A stretch of 64,000 bases of DNA, taken from assembly GCF_907163265.1 (NCBI RefSeq), contig NZ_CAJQUM010000001.1, forward strand, positions 1,178,001 to 1,242,000, in the 5' to 3' direction. This document shows, piece after piece, positions 28,805 to 38,312 of this stretch. The DNA comes from Georgfuchsia toluolica. GTDB lineage: Bacteria > Pseudomonadota > Gammaproteobacteria > Burkholderiales > Rhodocyclaceae. The notes below the pieces were generated by a model, which saw nothing but the letters and a program-made list of their open reading frames with translations, was not told where the DNA came from and did not search any database. The translations under genes and the position numbers were made by a program. How positions within the stretch are numbered: position 1 is the stretch's first letter; the number at the start of each line of letters is the position of its first letter.

Positions 28805-28977
28805 GTGAAATATCATGACCCGCGATTGTGGAATTTGGTCTTTTGATTACTCACAGGGAAATAATTCAATTTATAATTCTTTAGTGAATTAACAATCCGA
28901 GGCTATGCAACTATGGACCAGACACCGTTGCGCGACCTCATCGAGGAACAACTGCATACATTAGCGCCACTACCGGT

Positions 28978-29487
28978 TTATTTCCACGAGGAGGCCGGGG
29001 AGTTTTTTCCCCAATCCTCCTGGGCTGTGACATCAGCCTTGGGGTGTCGCTTGTCGGGCGCAAGCTTGCGCCAGCCATGACGATGCAGGAGATTGTAGGC
29101 GGAGGCCAAGGCCACGGTCCGTCCCAGGCGAGCGTCCAATGCCTGTTTGATTTCGCTCACCACCAGAATGCCGCCAACTCTCGCTTTCTCGAAGAACGGT
29201 AGCAAAAAGGCGGCCTCCTCCTCGCGCGTCATGTTCTCCCGCCGCCGTCCGCCCCGTCGGCTTGCACCATAACCCGGTACCCCTTCCCCGCGTACAAAGC
29301 GCGTTCGCAACTGGCAGGCCCATCCGGCCGACACTCCGATGGCACGGGCTGTCTGCTCCAATGACAAGCCGTACTCAAGCGGTAGAACCACCGCCTGCGC
29401 CTGTCTCAACTCTTCTACCGTCCTGGCCTTGGCCAGGCACGCCTTGGCTTCTTCCAGCCATTCCCCTCCACTCGCTCTCCTTGCCAT
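28978..29487 (-). mobile_element. IS630-type transposase, N-terminal half only
   Basis: The 169 codons encode a helix-turn-helix front (LEYGLSLEQTARAIGVSAGWACQLRTRFV) and a winged second part (SEIKQALDARLGRTVALASAYNLLHRHGWRKLAPDKRHPKAD). This is typical of IS630-family transposases before the DDE domain. An A6 run (29002-29007 on the plus strand as T6) follows. In the shifted frame the reading is GKKLPGLLVEINR and then stops. The DDE catalytic domain is missing, so this is a remnant. Some IS630 elements use frameshifting at such runs. Confidence 0.75.
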
Positions 29488-29544
29488 TGCCGTATCCCCA
29501 TGATCGAGACACCACTATTATTTCATTAATGAAGTGGAAATTAA

Positions 29545-29978
29545 ATGAGCCAGCACCACGTCATGACCTTGGCCACGTCGGCCGCCGGTCCTTGGGCCGC
29601 TGCCGTCTTTTTTGTCAACGACGGATTCGGCCTTTACTTCCTGTCGGCCGCCACAACGCGCCACCGCATGAATTTGGCTGCCTGTCCACGAGCTGTCGAC
29701 ACGATTCAAGAGGACTGCAAGGACTGGCAGCAGATTCGGGGCGTTCAGCTCGAAGGACCAGTCAGCGAACTGCATGGGCTGAAGCAGCGAGAGCTCTTGC
29801 TCTCTATGGTGCGAAATTTCCCGTGGTCGGTAATCTGGCCATGGCATCTGCCATCATTGTCAGCGCGATGTCGAGAGGGAAGTGGTATCGGCTCGCCGTC
29901 GAATCCTTATACTTTATCGACAACTCGTTTGGGTTCGGCCATCGCGATCAAGTGCCCTGTGTATCGACGTGCATCTAA
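29545..29978 (+). pseudogene. Split-barrel flavoprotein, frameshifted second copy
   Basis: Homologous to the intact gene at 18534-19016. The first frame gives HHVMTLATSAAGPWAAAVFF, LYFLSAATTRHRMNLAACPR and IRGVQLEGPVSEL. From about 29790 the sense moves to another frame, giving ALYGAKFPVVGNLAMASAI and WYRLAVESLYFIDNSFGFGHR, ending at 29978. One frameshift and a shortened N-terminus make it non-functional. It follows the IS630 remnant by about 60 bases. Confidence 0.75.
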
Positions 29979-30118
29979 AAAAAAACGGGTACTTTAATTC
30001 GCGCGAACAGAGCGGCCCCGAAAGTCGACTGCCAGCATTGCAGCAACCAGCCAACTGGATTGTGTCATTCTTACTCAAGTCTCTACCGTTGCACTTTTTG
30101 CCGGCAGGCTTGTTTAAA

Positions 30119-31666
30119 TCAGAATTCCGGATGCATAGCATCGGCCTGCAGCATCTCGCGCAGCCGGAATTTCTGGGTCTTGCCTGTCGCCGTGCGGGGC
30201 AAGTCCTGAAGGAAGTGGATGTTGCGAGGGCACTTGTAGATTGCCAGCGTGGCTCGCAAATGAGCCTGCACCATAGCGCCGAGCACGTCCGGATCGCTGT
30301 CGGGTTTCGCTACAAGGAACAGCGCGAGCCGAACCAGCCCGTCGTCATTCGGGACACCGACCACTGCCGCGTCTGCGATGCCTGGCACCGCGAGGGCGCA
30401 TGACTCGATCTCCGCCGGGCTTACCCACTGGCCAGAGACCTTCAGCATGTCGTCACTGCGACCTTGGTGATACCACCAACCTTCGGCATCAAAACTAAAC
30501 GTGTCGCCAGTCGCGTACCAGCCGTCGCGGAACGTCCGCTCATTGAGTTCCGGGCGTTGCCAGTAGCCCGCGCACACGGAAACCATGCGTACCCACAGGG
30601 TGCCCGGAGTATCGGCACTGGTGATGGTCCTGTCGAACTCATCGACAATGCGGACCTCAGCCCAAGGCAGTGGCTTGCCCGAAGACCCGGCGCGGAAGAC
30701 TTTCGGCGTGTTGGCGATGAACAGAAATATCGTCTCTGAAGAGCCAATCCCCTCGATGATCGGCTGCCCGGTTTGCGCCTGCCATGCCTCGAAAATCGGC
30801 GCCGGCAGTTTCTCGCCCGCCGACACGAAATGGCGGATGCGCTTGAAACTCTCGCCGCCCGCCAATCCTTCGCGTAGGAAACTGCGGTACATCACCGGAA
30901 CACTGAAAAGAACGTCCGGCTCCAGCCGCGCGATAACGCGTGCGAGCGCGTGGGCCTCCGGCCAACCCCGATAGAGAATGACTGTCGCGCCTACGGCAAG
31001 TCCACCGAGCAGCGAATGCCCTAGGGCAAATGCGAAGAAGAGCTTCGATGTCGTAAACACGCGATCTCCAGGTTTTACGCCGAGATTTTGCCGAACGTGC
31101 AATGACGCGACCGTGATGTCGCGGTGCAGATGGACCGTTGCCTTCGGTTTACCCGTCGTGCCTGAGGAATAGACCCAATAGGCCATGTCATCGGCACTGG
31201 TCGGCGCCGCCGCCAAGATATCCGAACAGCTGCCGAGGAAATCATCAAGCGAGGTGCAACCGCCGACGTGGCCTTCGACGACGATCACCCTGGGCGGGTT
31301 GCTCAACTGGTCGGCAATGCCTTGGTAGAGTGGCAGGAACTCTTGATGCACGACCAGGCAGTGGCATTCGCTCTCGCGCAGGATGAATAGAAGGTCGACC
31401 GGCGCCATGCGCAGATTGAGCGCCACGGCAACGGCCCCGATCTTGAGCGTGCCAAGGTAGGCGGCGACCAGCTCGGGTGAATCGTCGAGCAAAAACAGCA
31501 CGCGTTCGCCACGGGCAACACCCTCGGCCATGAGTGCGTTGCCGAAGCGATTCGCGGCCTGTTCCAGTTCGCCGTAGGTCAACGTACGGTCTTCGCAAAG
31601 TAGTGCCGGCCGAGTCGTAAGACCACGACTCTGTGCCGCGCTGAAGATTTCTTGAGCAATGTTCAT
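30119..31666 (-). CDS. Benzoate/4-hydroxybenzoate-CoA ligase family enzyme
   Basis: The 515-residue acyl-adenylate-forming enzyme resembles benzoate-CoA ligases in length and order. Motifs: YWVYSSGTTGKPKATVHLH (AMP-binding P-loop), FSVPVMYRSFLREG, IGSSETIFLFI, GWYATGDTF, QGRSDDMLKVSGQWVSPAEIE (hinge) and PRTATGKTQKFRLRE with the catalytic Lys. It uses ATP and CoA to activate an aromatic acid. In this setting 4-hydroxybenzoate is the likeliest substrate, feeding HcrABC, but benzoate or another aryl acid cannot be excluded from sequence alone. No neighbouring gene is in a tight operon with it. Confidence 0.87.
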   Translation of the reverse strand: MNIAQEIFSAAQSRGLTTRPALLCEDRTLTYGELEQAANRFGNALMAEGVARGERVLFLLDDSPELVAAYLGTLKIGAVAVALNLRMAPVDLLFILRESECHCLVVHQEFLPLYQGIADQLSNPPRVIVVEGHVGGCTSLDDFLGSCSDILAAAPTSADDMAYWVYSSGTTGKPKATVHLHRDITVASLHVRQNLGVKPGDRVFTTSKLFFAFALGHSLLGGLAVGATVILYRGWPEAHALARVIARLEPDVLFSVPVMYRSFLREGLAGGESFKRIRHFVSAGEKLPAPIFEAWQAQTGQPIIEGIGSSETIFLFIANTPKVFRAGSSGKPLPWAEVRIVDEFDRTITSADTPGTLWVRMVSVCAGYWQRPELNERTFRDGWYATGDTFSFDAEGWWYHQGRSDDMLKVSGQWVSPAEIESCALAVPGIADAAVVGVPNDDGLVRLALFLVAKPDSDPDVLGAMVQAHLRATLAIYKCPRNIHFLQDLPRTATGKTQKFRLREMLQADAMHPEF

Positions 31667-31849
31667 GGGTTACTCCGACTAGATATCCGATTTGTTCTGC
31701 ACAAGCGTGCTGCAAAGCTCATGTCATACGATGTTGGTGCATAGCAGCAAAAATTGGTCTGGCGGTGCAATAAGAACGACACCGGGAGCAAGGGTGCAAA
31801 CGCACGCTGTCCGGGCTGGATGGTGATCCATTTACTTCAGTAATCTTGT

Positions 31850-32144
31850 TCATCGAGTAGTGCCTCCTTCGCGCCCAAAGCCCGAGTCCTTAACGCCGCC
31901 AAAGGGGACAATGGGTTGGCCCAGGCCGGTGGAGTCGTCCACATGCACCATGCCCGCCTCTAATTGGAGGGATAGGCTCATCGCCTTCTGCAGGTCATTC
32001 GTAATGACCGCCGAGGACAAACCAAAGCAAGTGTCATTCACCACTTCCAAGGCTTCCTCGCTGTCATTCACACTAACCCGAATATTTCGTAAAAAGAGGT
32101 CGGCGGAACGGCCGCCATCATCGCGTTTCGCAAGGTGCTGTTAG
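31850..32144 (-). pseudogene. Aldehyde dehydrogenase, C-terminal scrap
   Basis: About 95 codons encode the end of an aldehyde dehydrogenase: IRVSVNDSEEALEVVNDTCF, LSSAVITNDLQKAMSLSLQL and VPFGGVKDSGFGREGG. The NAD-binding and catalytic domains are missing, and no sense is found upstream because the next gene's stop abuts it. This marks a deletion junction. It does not derive from the intact gene at 40568-42004 in any obvious way. Confidence 0.75.
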
Positions 32145-34399
32145 GGGTTAACATTATTTGCGGATAAGTTCTTGGCCGCGCTTGCCTGCTTTGCCAGAAT
32201 GATTCTCGCGTCGACGGCGATTCCTCCTTCGTCGTCCGGAAGGAACGGATTCAGATCCACCTGTTCGATCTGTGGCTGCTCTTCGAACAGCCGCCCCAAT
32301 GACACGAGCGCGCCCGCGATCGCGTCGACGTTCATTTTCTTTCGGCCGCGCGCACCTTCGAGCAGGGCCGGCGGAAGGGTCTCGCGAATCAGTTCCTTCG
32401 CATCCTCGAGCCCTAATGGCGTGAGGTGGAAATTAACGTGTTTGAGCACTTCGATGTAGGTCCCCCCCAGGCCGAACATGATGGTCGGACCGAACAGCTT
32501 GTCCCTCAGGCCGCCAAGCACGAGTTCCGTCGTTGCCAGCATCATCTTCTGCACCAGGACGTTCGGTTTTGCGATTCGCGGTGCCGCCTTGCGGATGTTT
32601 TCGATGAGCTTTGCGTACGATTGCTCGAGAACGCTGTCGGAACTGACGCCGAGCATCACCCCGCCCGCGTCCGTCTTGTGCAGGATCTCGGCCGATACGA
32701 TCTTGAGCACGACCGGATATCCGATCTCGTTCGCCGCGCGCTTGGCGTCCTCCGGCGCATCCACCTTCCTGAAGGGTGGCACTCGTATGCCGTATTGCTT
32801 GCATACTTCATAGGCTTCTGGCTCGAGCAGGCTAATGCGCCCCTGCCCGGATGCAACGGCGATCAGCCGCTCCGCCGGCCCCTGCGCCGCTTGCGCCGCG
32901 ATCCTCTCGGCCTTTACGACGCGTCCCTGCCCCGCCGCTTTGCGGATGGTCGCATAGGCCGCAAGATTCGCGGCGACCTGGGCAACGGAATCCGGAAAAT
33001 CGAAGGTCGGTAGACCGCCGCCCTCGAGCCCTTGGCGCAACGTATCGGCAAAATCACCGAAGGTCACGACGTTCAAGAGCGGCTTCTTCGCGCCGCTTTG
33101 GGATTCGTAGCCGCTGAGGATTTCCTTCGCGAGCAGTTTCTGGTCCAGGAACGCGCTTGGCGCCAATATCTGTATCACAGCATCGACGTTCTGGTCCCGG
33201 AACAGGAGCTGGAGAACCTGGTTGTGCAGGTTCTCGTAATGGGCGGCCGTCAGGTCGACGTATCCCGGCGGTTGGCCGATGTTGGCAGCCGGGGACAGAA
33301 TGCGCTTCAGCGCGTCGTGGGTCTCTGGCGAAAATGCCGTCATCTTCAAGCCCGGCAGCGTCGAGATTTCATCGATGCACATCGTTCCGGGGCCTCCCAT
33401 GTGCGTCAGCACGCAGACGCGATTCCCGGCTGGCATAGGCTGCTTCGCGAAGGCCCGCAGCGTGTCGTAGAACTCCGCCACGCTCCGCGCGCGGATCAGC
33501 CCGGATTGCCGGCAGGCGCCATCGTAGATCGCATCAGCGCCGGCTACCGAACCGGTATGGGACAACGCGGCGGTCGAACCCAGCTCGCTTCTGCCGCTCT
33601 TGAGTATCACGATGGGCTTGGTTGCGACGACGTCGCGGGCGATCTCGAAAAATTCTCTCGGCTCGGTAAGACCTTCGAGGTAAATGCCGATAACCCGCGT
33701 CGACTCATCGGCCTTCAGGAACAGGAGCAGTTCGGACATCTGCACATCGGCCATGTTGCCGATGGAGACGAATTTATTGAGTCCCACCTTGCCAGTGGTT
33801 CCCGAGCCGAACAGGAACGAATTGCCAAACGCGCCGCTTTGCGTGAGTATGCTGATTCCGCCGCGCGGATAGTCGCCGATGTCGAAATTCGTGTTAAACC
33901 CGCTCACCGTGTCCATGATGCCGAGGCAGTTCGGCCCGATCAGCCGGATCGACGCGGACCGCAGGGTCTGCACCAGGTTGCGCTCGCGTTGCCCGGCCTC
34001 GCTCGTGTTGAGTTCGCCGAAGCCGGCCGACATGCAGACGACGGCGCTGACGTCGTGGTAGCGCTTCTTTCTCTTGACGAGGTCCTGCGCAACCTGCAAG
34101 GTGAAATCCGCCGGCACGAGCAGTACGCAAACATCGACCGGTTCTGAAATGTCGAGCACGTTCTTGTAGCAGGCAAGTCCGAGAATGCTTTGCTCGCGCG
34201 GGTTGATCGGATAGATCTTTCCCTTGTAGCCCATGGATTTCATGTTGCGCAGGGCGGTATTGCCGGGCTTCTTGGGATCGGAGGACGCGCCGACCACCGC
34301 GACGCTCCTCGGGCTGAAAAAGGTGTTGAGTGCAGAGACGTCTTGCATGCTTTCCCTTCCGAATACTCTATTGCTGGTTATCTGAGGCAAGGTGTTCAT
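32141..34399 (-). CDS. NDP-forming acyl-CoA synthetase (acetyl-CoA synthetase family)
   Basis: The 752-residue single-chain enzyme is ordered as CoA-binding Rossmann domain (FFSPRSVAVVGASSDPKKPGN), succinyl-CoA-ligase-like domains with the phosphorylated His in ALSHTGSVAG, and a C-terminal ATP-grasp (PEAYEVCKQYGIRVPP, GYPVVLKIVSAEILHKTDAGGVMLG, VLVQKMM, MFGLGGTYIEVLK). It interconverts an acyl-CoA plus NDP and phosphate with the free acid plus NTP. The ATG at 34348 (MQDVSALNTFF) is an equally good start. Such enzymes appear in anaerobic aromatic degraders, where they may conserve energy from, or activate, aryl or acyl acids. The substrate is unknown. Confidence 0.85.
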   Translation of the reverse strand: MNTLPQITSNRVFGRESMQDVSALNTFFSPRSVAVVGASSDPKKPGNTALRNMKSMGYKGKIYPINPREQSILGLACYKNVLDISEPVDVCVLLVPADFTLQVAQDLVKRKKRYHDVSAVVCMSAGFGELNTSEAGQRERNLVQTLRSASIRLIGPNCLGIMDTVSGFNTNFDIGDYPRGGISILTQSGAFGNSFLFGSGTTGKVGLNKFVSIGNMADVQMSELLLFLKADESTRVIGIYLEGLTEPREFFEIARDVVATKPIVILKSGRSELGSTAALSHTGSVAGADAIYDGACRQSGLIRARSVAEFYDTLRAFAKQPMPAGNRVCVLTHMGGPGTMCIDEISTLPGLKMTAFSPETHDALKRILSPAANIGQPPGYVDLTAAHYENLHNQVLQLLFRDQNVDAVIQILAPSAFLDQKLLAKEILSGYESQSGAKKPLLNVVTFGDFADTLRQGLEGGGLPTFDFPDSVAQVAANLAAYATIRKAAGQGRVVKAERIAAQAAQGPAERLIAVASGQGRISLLEPEAYEVCKQYGIRVPPFRKVDAPEDAKRAANEIGYPVVLKIVSAEILHKTDAGGVMLGVSSDSVLEQSYAKLIENIRKAAPRIAKPNVLVQKMMLATTELVLGGLRDKLFGPTIMFGLGGTYIEVLKHVNFHLTPLGLEDAKELIRETLPPALLEGARGRKKMNVDAIAGALVSLGRLFEEQPQIEQVDLNPFLPDDEGGIAVDARIILAKQASAAKNLSANNVNP

Positions 34400-34610
34400 G
34401 ACTTATGCTGATCTTTGCCGAGATTTTGAGCTTCCAGAAGATTTCTTTCCAATATGCCGATTGTTTCTGGCAATGTGTCAGGCCTAAATTGCCGAAAAGC
34501 AGTAATACATTTATTTCATTTATTTTTCTGTTTACCGACAAGTCTCAGCCGGCTCACGTATTGAGCCAGTACGGGTTTGAAAGTTGTGAACAGTCTTGTT
34601 TAAATAAATC

Positions 34611-34649
34611 GGCAAGGGTTTCTGTCGGATGGGAGAGGAAGCCCTTGCC
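34611..34649 (-). terminator. Hairpin behind the DUF1329 gene
   Basis: GGCAAGGG (34611-34618) pairs perfectly with CCCTTGCC (34642-34649) around a 23-base loop, and the stem can be extended by GT/TTC-GGAA bases. It lies just downstream of the DUF1329 stop, with an AT-rich GATTTATTT following on the minus strand. A terminator for the DUF1302-DUF1329 operon is likely. Confidence 0.55.
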
Positions 34650-34674
34650 AAAGGACAATCATTGATGCAAGGTG

Positions 34675-35985
34675 TCAGTCGCCGCCGCGCATGAATTGCA
34701 CTTGGAACATGGCAGGCGGGTTCTGCTGGTAACTCACTTGCCCCTTGAAGTGGCCAGTGGTGCAGTGCTTGGACTGCAAGTCCACCATGGAGAACGCATC
34801 GTCGATACCGATACCGGCCCCCTTGTTCATCGGGAGATGGTGATCTGCATGCGACTTGCCAACGCTCCAAACCTTCCATAGCTCGCCCTTGCGGTCGTAG
34901 ATTTCGATGGCACCGTTAATGTTTTGCAACTGGCTGTCCATGTAAAAAACGCGCTTGCTGATCGGGTGATTGGGGTTGACCGGCACCGCCTCCAGCACAT
35001 AGACTTTGCGCAGTTGGTAGGCTCCCTGGTAGAAACACTTGCCTTGGCCACCGAAGTCCACATACTTGTAGCCATCGGCTTCCACCGGCATATCCGTCGC
35101 CAGTTTCAGATCGTTGTGGTTCCACATGGGAAGCAGCATATTCTTGGTGCCCTTGTAGGTCCACTTCATATCGGACACCCGGGCGTTGTAGCCCTCGAAG
35201 TCCTCGATCATCAGATCGGAGCCGAGGAAGGCATCAGTTGTCTGACCGGTCGCCAAACGGCGTACGCGGCGCTGAAAACCGAGATACAAGTAGGCATCAT
35301 CGAGCTTCTGGTCATCTTCATAGCGCTGGATCAGGACCTGGGTGTTCTTCAGATCCTGGGGCTCCTGTATATGCGCGTAGATGGCCCGATATAGATTGGA
35401 GGTATTGCCCGGCACTTCAGGCACTGGCGCATCTTTTACGCGGTGTTTCAGATTCAAGAAGTGCATGTCCATCTTGAGGGTGCGTTCAAGTTTGCCGGTG
35501 GCCAAGTCGCGGTACTCCCAGTAGAACGGGGAAATCATGGCGTTGTCGCCCCAATTCACACCGAACTTGTAGTTCCAGGCCAGCTTCTCGCCAGCCCGTG
35601 GATCCTTGAGGTCCGGTTCCTCCGGAAACGGTCGCCCGGCGATATAGCCTTCGATGTCACCATTTTTCGGGCCCAGCTTGACCTTGTTCAGATTCTTCCG
35701 GGTCGCCTCGACGTATGCCGACGTCAGATCGAAGCTTGTTGTCCCAATCACCTTGATCTCGGTCAGTCCGTCCTTAATGATCTTGTAAGTCCCAACTGCA
35801 AGGATGTCCTTGAACTGGTCGACGTTGGCCTTGTTGATGGTCATGCCCGGCGTGAGTCCGGGAAAGCTTGGTGCCCCCTTTTTGTAGGGGGAGAAAGAGT
35901 TGTCTATGTCGGCATCGGTAGCCGCCATGGCCGCCCCGCCCAAGGTCGCCAGGATGGCGGCCAGCATGATGTATATGAGTTTCAT
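34675..35985 (-). CDS. DUF1329 exported protein
   Basis: The 436 residues start with a signal peptide (MKLIYIMLAAILATLGGAAMA, cleavage about 21/22). The mature part matches DUF1329: GLTPGMTINKANVDQFKDIL, YRDLATGKLERTLKMDMHFL, VLEAVPVNPNHPISKRVFYMD and LQSKHCTTGHFKGQV. The fold resembles outer-membrane lipoprotein-sorting (LolB-like) domains. DUF1329 genes are usually paired with DUF1302 and an RND transporter, as here, and are often found next to genes for degrading hydrophobic compounds. A role in moving such compounds through the envelope is inferred, not shown. Confidence 0.88.
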   Translation of the reverse strand: MKLIYIMLAAILATLGGAAMAATDADIDNSFSPYKKGAPSFPGLTPGMTINKANVDQFKDILAVGTYKIIKDGLTEIKVIGTTSFDLTSAYVEATRKNLNKVKLGPKNGDIEGYIAGRPFPEEPDLKDPRAGEKLAWNYKFGVNWGDNAMISPFYWEYRDLATGKLERTLKMDMHFLNLKHRVKDAPVPEVPGNTSNLYRAIYAHIQEPQDLKNTQVLIQRYEDDQKLDDAYLYLGFQRRVRRLATGQTTDAFLGSDLMIEDFEGYNARVSDMKWTYKGTKNMLLPMWNHNDLKLATDMPVEADGYKYVDFGGQGKCFYQGAYQLRKVYVLEAVPVNPNHPISKRVFYMDSQLQNINGAIEIYDRKGELWKVWSVGKSHADHHLPMNKGAGIGIDDAFSMVDLQSKHCTTGHFKGQVSYQQNPPAMFQVQFMRGGD

Positions 35986-36003
35986 GTTGTGATGTCTCCT
36001 AGA

Positions 36004-37989
36004 TTAGAACTTGTAATTGACTTGAAAGTAGATGTCGTTCTGATCGAATGCAGCACCAATCGGGCCGGCACGGAAACGCCCGAGAGGTTCGACGCCGCCC
36101 AAACCACGAGAACCTGCGACGAACGGATTCGGGTCGCCATTGGGTGCTGTGAAAGGCGGCCAGGGATTACAGAAGCGGCAGTCATCAAACTGATTCCGGT
36201 TGGGATCGCCGTACTTGTAATTGGCGCCGAAAGTCAGCCGCAGATTATCGGTAATGCTCCAATCCACGGAGGGTGCAACGGCATACGCTTGCGCCCTGAA
36301 GTCGCGCGCCATGATCAGTTGCGGACTCAGCCGGTCGCCCACGAGGAAAGCCTTGATCAGTAAGGTGCCAATAAAATTATCCTTCCAGTCCGGCATGCCG
36401 ACCGGGCCGTAGACACTGGAGAAAAGCTCGTGGTCAAAGATGTGCTGGTAGAACAACTGGCCCGAGAACAGCGTGGTCCGGGTTTCGCTGATGAACGGCA
36501 CAAATGTCGGCCGATCAATCCCGATGACGCTGCGGAACACATGGTTTCTCGAATAAAGATTGGGACTGGCCGTATTGGGAAACTCCTCACCGCTGGTATA
36601 GGCGCCTTCCATCCGCACTGCCGCATCCACAGCCGGAATCTGGAAGTCAAGCGAACCACCGACCAGATTGACGCGCGGAAACTCCATGTTGAAGGCAATC
36701 AGGTACGGCCATGACGACTGAGATACCCCGGTGAAGGCATTGACCGCCCCCTGGCCGCCGTGCAAGGAAGGCAACTGGGAGCGATAGGTCAATGCATTCA
36801 GGGAGAAGTTGAGCCCGCTCGAAGCCACACCCTCGAATTTCACCCCCAACTGGGTGTTATTGAAACTCCATCCAGGCAGGTTGACATTGTTGATACCGAT
36901 CTGGTGCGGGCCGAAGTTGGTGGCTAATAAGGTATTCGGCCCGACGTTGGCAAAGTTCGAGACGGTGCCGCCGTTATCCCACAGATTCTTCATGCCGCGG
37001 AAGAAGCAGCCTGCATCCAGAATCGAATTGGGCGTTCCACATTGGCCGAGGTTGTTGGCACGGAACTGGTCGAAATTCCAGACTACCTGAAGATTGCGCT
37101 CCTGCAAAATATCGCCGCCACCAAAGCGCCACTCGACCTGTGCAATCCACATCGGGATGCGGATGTCCTGCAACTCGTCATAGATGTTGTTGCGCGAGTA
37201 ATCCACCGGGTTAATCACATCGAGCACCCGGAACAAATCGGTACGGCCCCAGACGACCTGCTGCTTGCCGACCTTGACGAACAGGTCGGTGCCGTCACCC
37301 AGCTTGAACAGCTTCTTGGCGTACAGTTCGCGGATAAAGTCGAGCCGGCTGTTGAACTCAGGCGAGGCCAATTCGGTTTTCGTGCGATTGCCGTAACCGC
37401 CAAAGTCCGTGCAGCCGCGGGAATCGACATTACAGGGCCGCACCGGAACACCGAATGCGACACCGCCGTTGATGCCATGCCAGCCGTCGCCCAACACGCG
37501 CAGGCCGGAATTCGAGTTGCTCGCGGGATAGGTGTCAACAAACGTGTTGAGAGGCAAGCCCAGTCCACTAACCGCCGTATGAGTAACGGGGCCAGTTCCC
37601 CAAGGAGTGCTTAAATAACCGCCCGGGGTCGTCGATTGCATGTTGATTGCGCCGCCCGCGTCGTTACCGAATTCCCCGCTGTTCATATCGTAAACACCAT
37701 CGTAGGTGCCACGCAAGACGGAGTGGATCGCCCATCCGTCGTTGACGCCTTTGTCAGCCTCGACCTGAATCGTATTGCGGAACTTGGACAAGCCAACAGT
37801 TTCCCCCGTCGCGTCCTTGCCGCGGTAGGCGGTATGATTTTGATAATAGATATCCGCTCGCCACGGTGTCGAGCTGTCAACCGCCCCCATGTCGGGAAGT
37901 CCGTCGGCCAGCGCCATTGGCGCCGTCATGGCGAACCCAACCCATGCCGATAGCATGATTCGCCGACTCTTCCAAATGTTTCTTTGTTT
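36004..37989 (-). CDS. DUF1302 outer-membrane protein
   Basis: The 661 residues start at MKQRNIWKSRRIML, giving a signal peptide that ends after MALADG. The rest is rich in alternating hydrophobic beta-strand patterns and ends NDIYFQVNYKF, with a C-terminal aromatic residue as in outer-membrane beta-barrels. DUF1302 motifs include WRADIYYQNHTAYRGKD, VKVGKQQVVWGRTDLFRVLDVINPVDY and VEWRFGGGDILQERNLQVVWN. It probably forms a porin-like channel for a hydrophobic substrate together with DUF1329 and the RND permease whose gene is broken upstream. DUF1329 follows after 18 bases. Confidence 0.87.
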   Translation of the reverse strand, partial: KQRNIWKSRRIMLSAWVGFAMTAPMALADGLPDMGAVDSSTPWRADIYYQNHTAYRGKDATGETVGLSKFRNTIQVEADKGVNDGWAIHSVLRGTYDGVYDMNSGEFGNDAGGAINMQSTTPGGYLSTPWGTGPVTHTAVSGLGLPLNTFVDTYPASNSNSGLRVLGDGWHGINGGVAFGVPVRPCNVDSRGCTDFGGYGNRTKTELASPEFNSRLDFIRELYAKKLFKLGDGTDLFVKVGKQQVVWGRTDLFRVLDVINPVDYSRNNIYDELQDIRIPMWIAQVEWRFGGGDILQERNLQVVWNFDQFRANNLGQCGTPNSILDAGCFFRGMKNLWDNGGTVSNFANVGPNTLLATNFGPHQIGINNVNLPGWSFNNTQLGVKFEGVASSGLNFSLNALTYRSQLPSLHGGQGAVNAFTGVSQSSWPYLIAFNMEFPRVNLVGGSLDFQIPAVDAAVRMEGAYTSGEEFPNTASPNLYSRNHVFRSVIGIDRPTFVPFISETRTTLFSGQLFYQHIFDHELFSSVYGPVGMPDWKDNFIGTLLIKAFLVGDRLSPQLIMARDFRAQAYAVAPSVDWSITDNLRLTFGANYKYGDPNRNQFDDCRFCNPWPPFTAPNGDPNPFVAGSRGLGGVEPLGRFRAGPIGAAFDQNDIYFQVNYKF

Positions 37990-38312
37990 CATTGGTATTC
38001 CCTCCTGTTTAAAATTATCCAACCCACAAAAACATCCACTCGAACAGCCAACGCCACTACTTCAATGCCACTACTTTCCAGATTTTTTGATTCCTTGCCC
38101 GCTTCAGTCAAGAACCGGTTCCAAATATGCCCATTTGCTGGTGAAGTTCTTGCGCCGCCCCGCTGTAACTGATCCCGGTAGACTTCTATCACCGTAGAAG
38201 CATGGCCATTTATCCATGCAGCAGGTTCGGCGCTTGATGGCTGTCATGTCACTCAAGCCTTGGCTGCTCCCTGCGCCCCAACCTGCAATATGCCATCCTC
38301 GCCCAGATATGC
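37990..38312. other. Gap between DUF1302 and the broken RND gene
   Basis: In 323 bases I see a Shine-Dalgarno-like GGAGGG ahead of the DUF1302 start but no gene, no -24/-12 element and no clear hairpin. Confidence 0.4.

Larger units (their letters stand above)
28605..28841. repeat. Promoter cassette, direct-repeat copy A
   Basis: About 235 bases are close to 90% identical by eye to 38950-39186, in the same orientation. The shared block starts at the -12 element of a sigma-54 promoter and extends upstream through an inverted-repeat activator site. Similarity ends abruptly on both sides. The block encodes no gene. Confidence 0.85.

Noticed and set aside
31667-31849. Possible sigma-54 promoter ahead of the aryl-CoA ligase (GC and CCA elements on the plus strand)
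   Set aside because: The spacing between GC and GG is 11, not 10, and no TTGC or GACTA-N-TAGTC element accompanies it.
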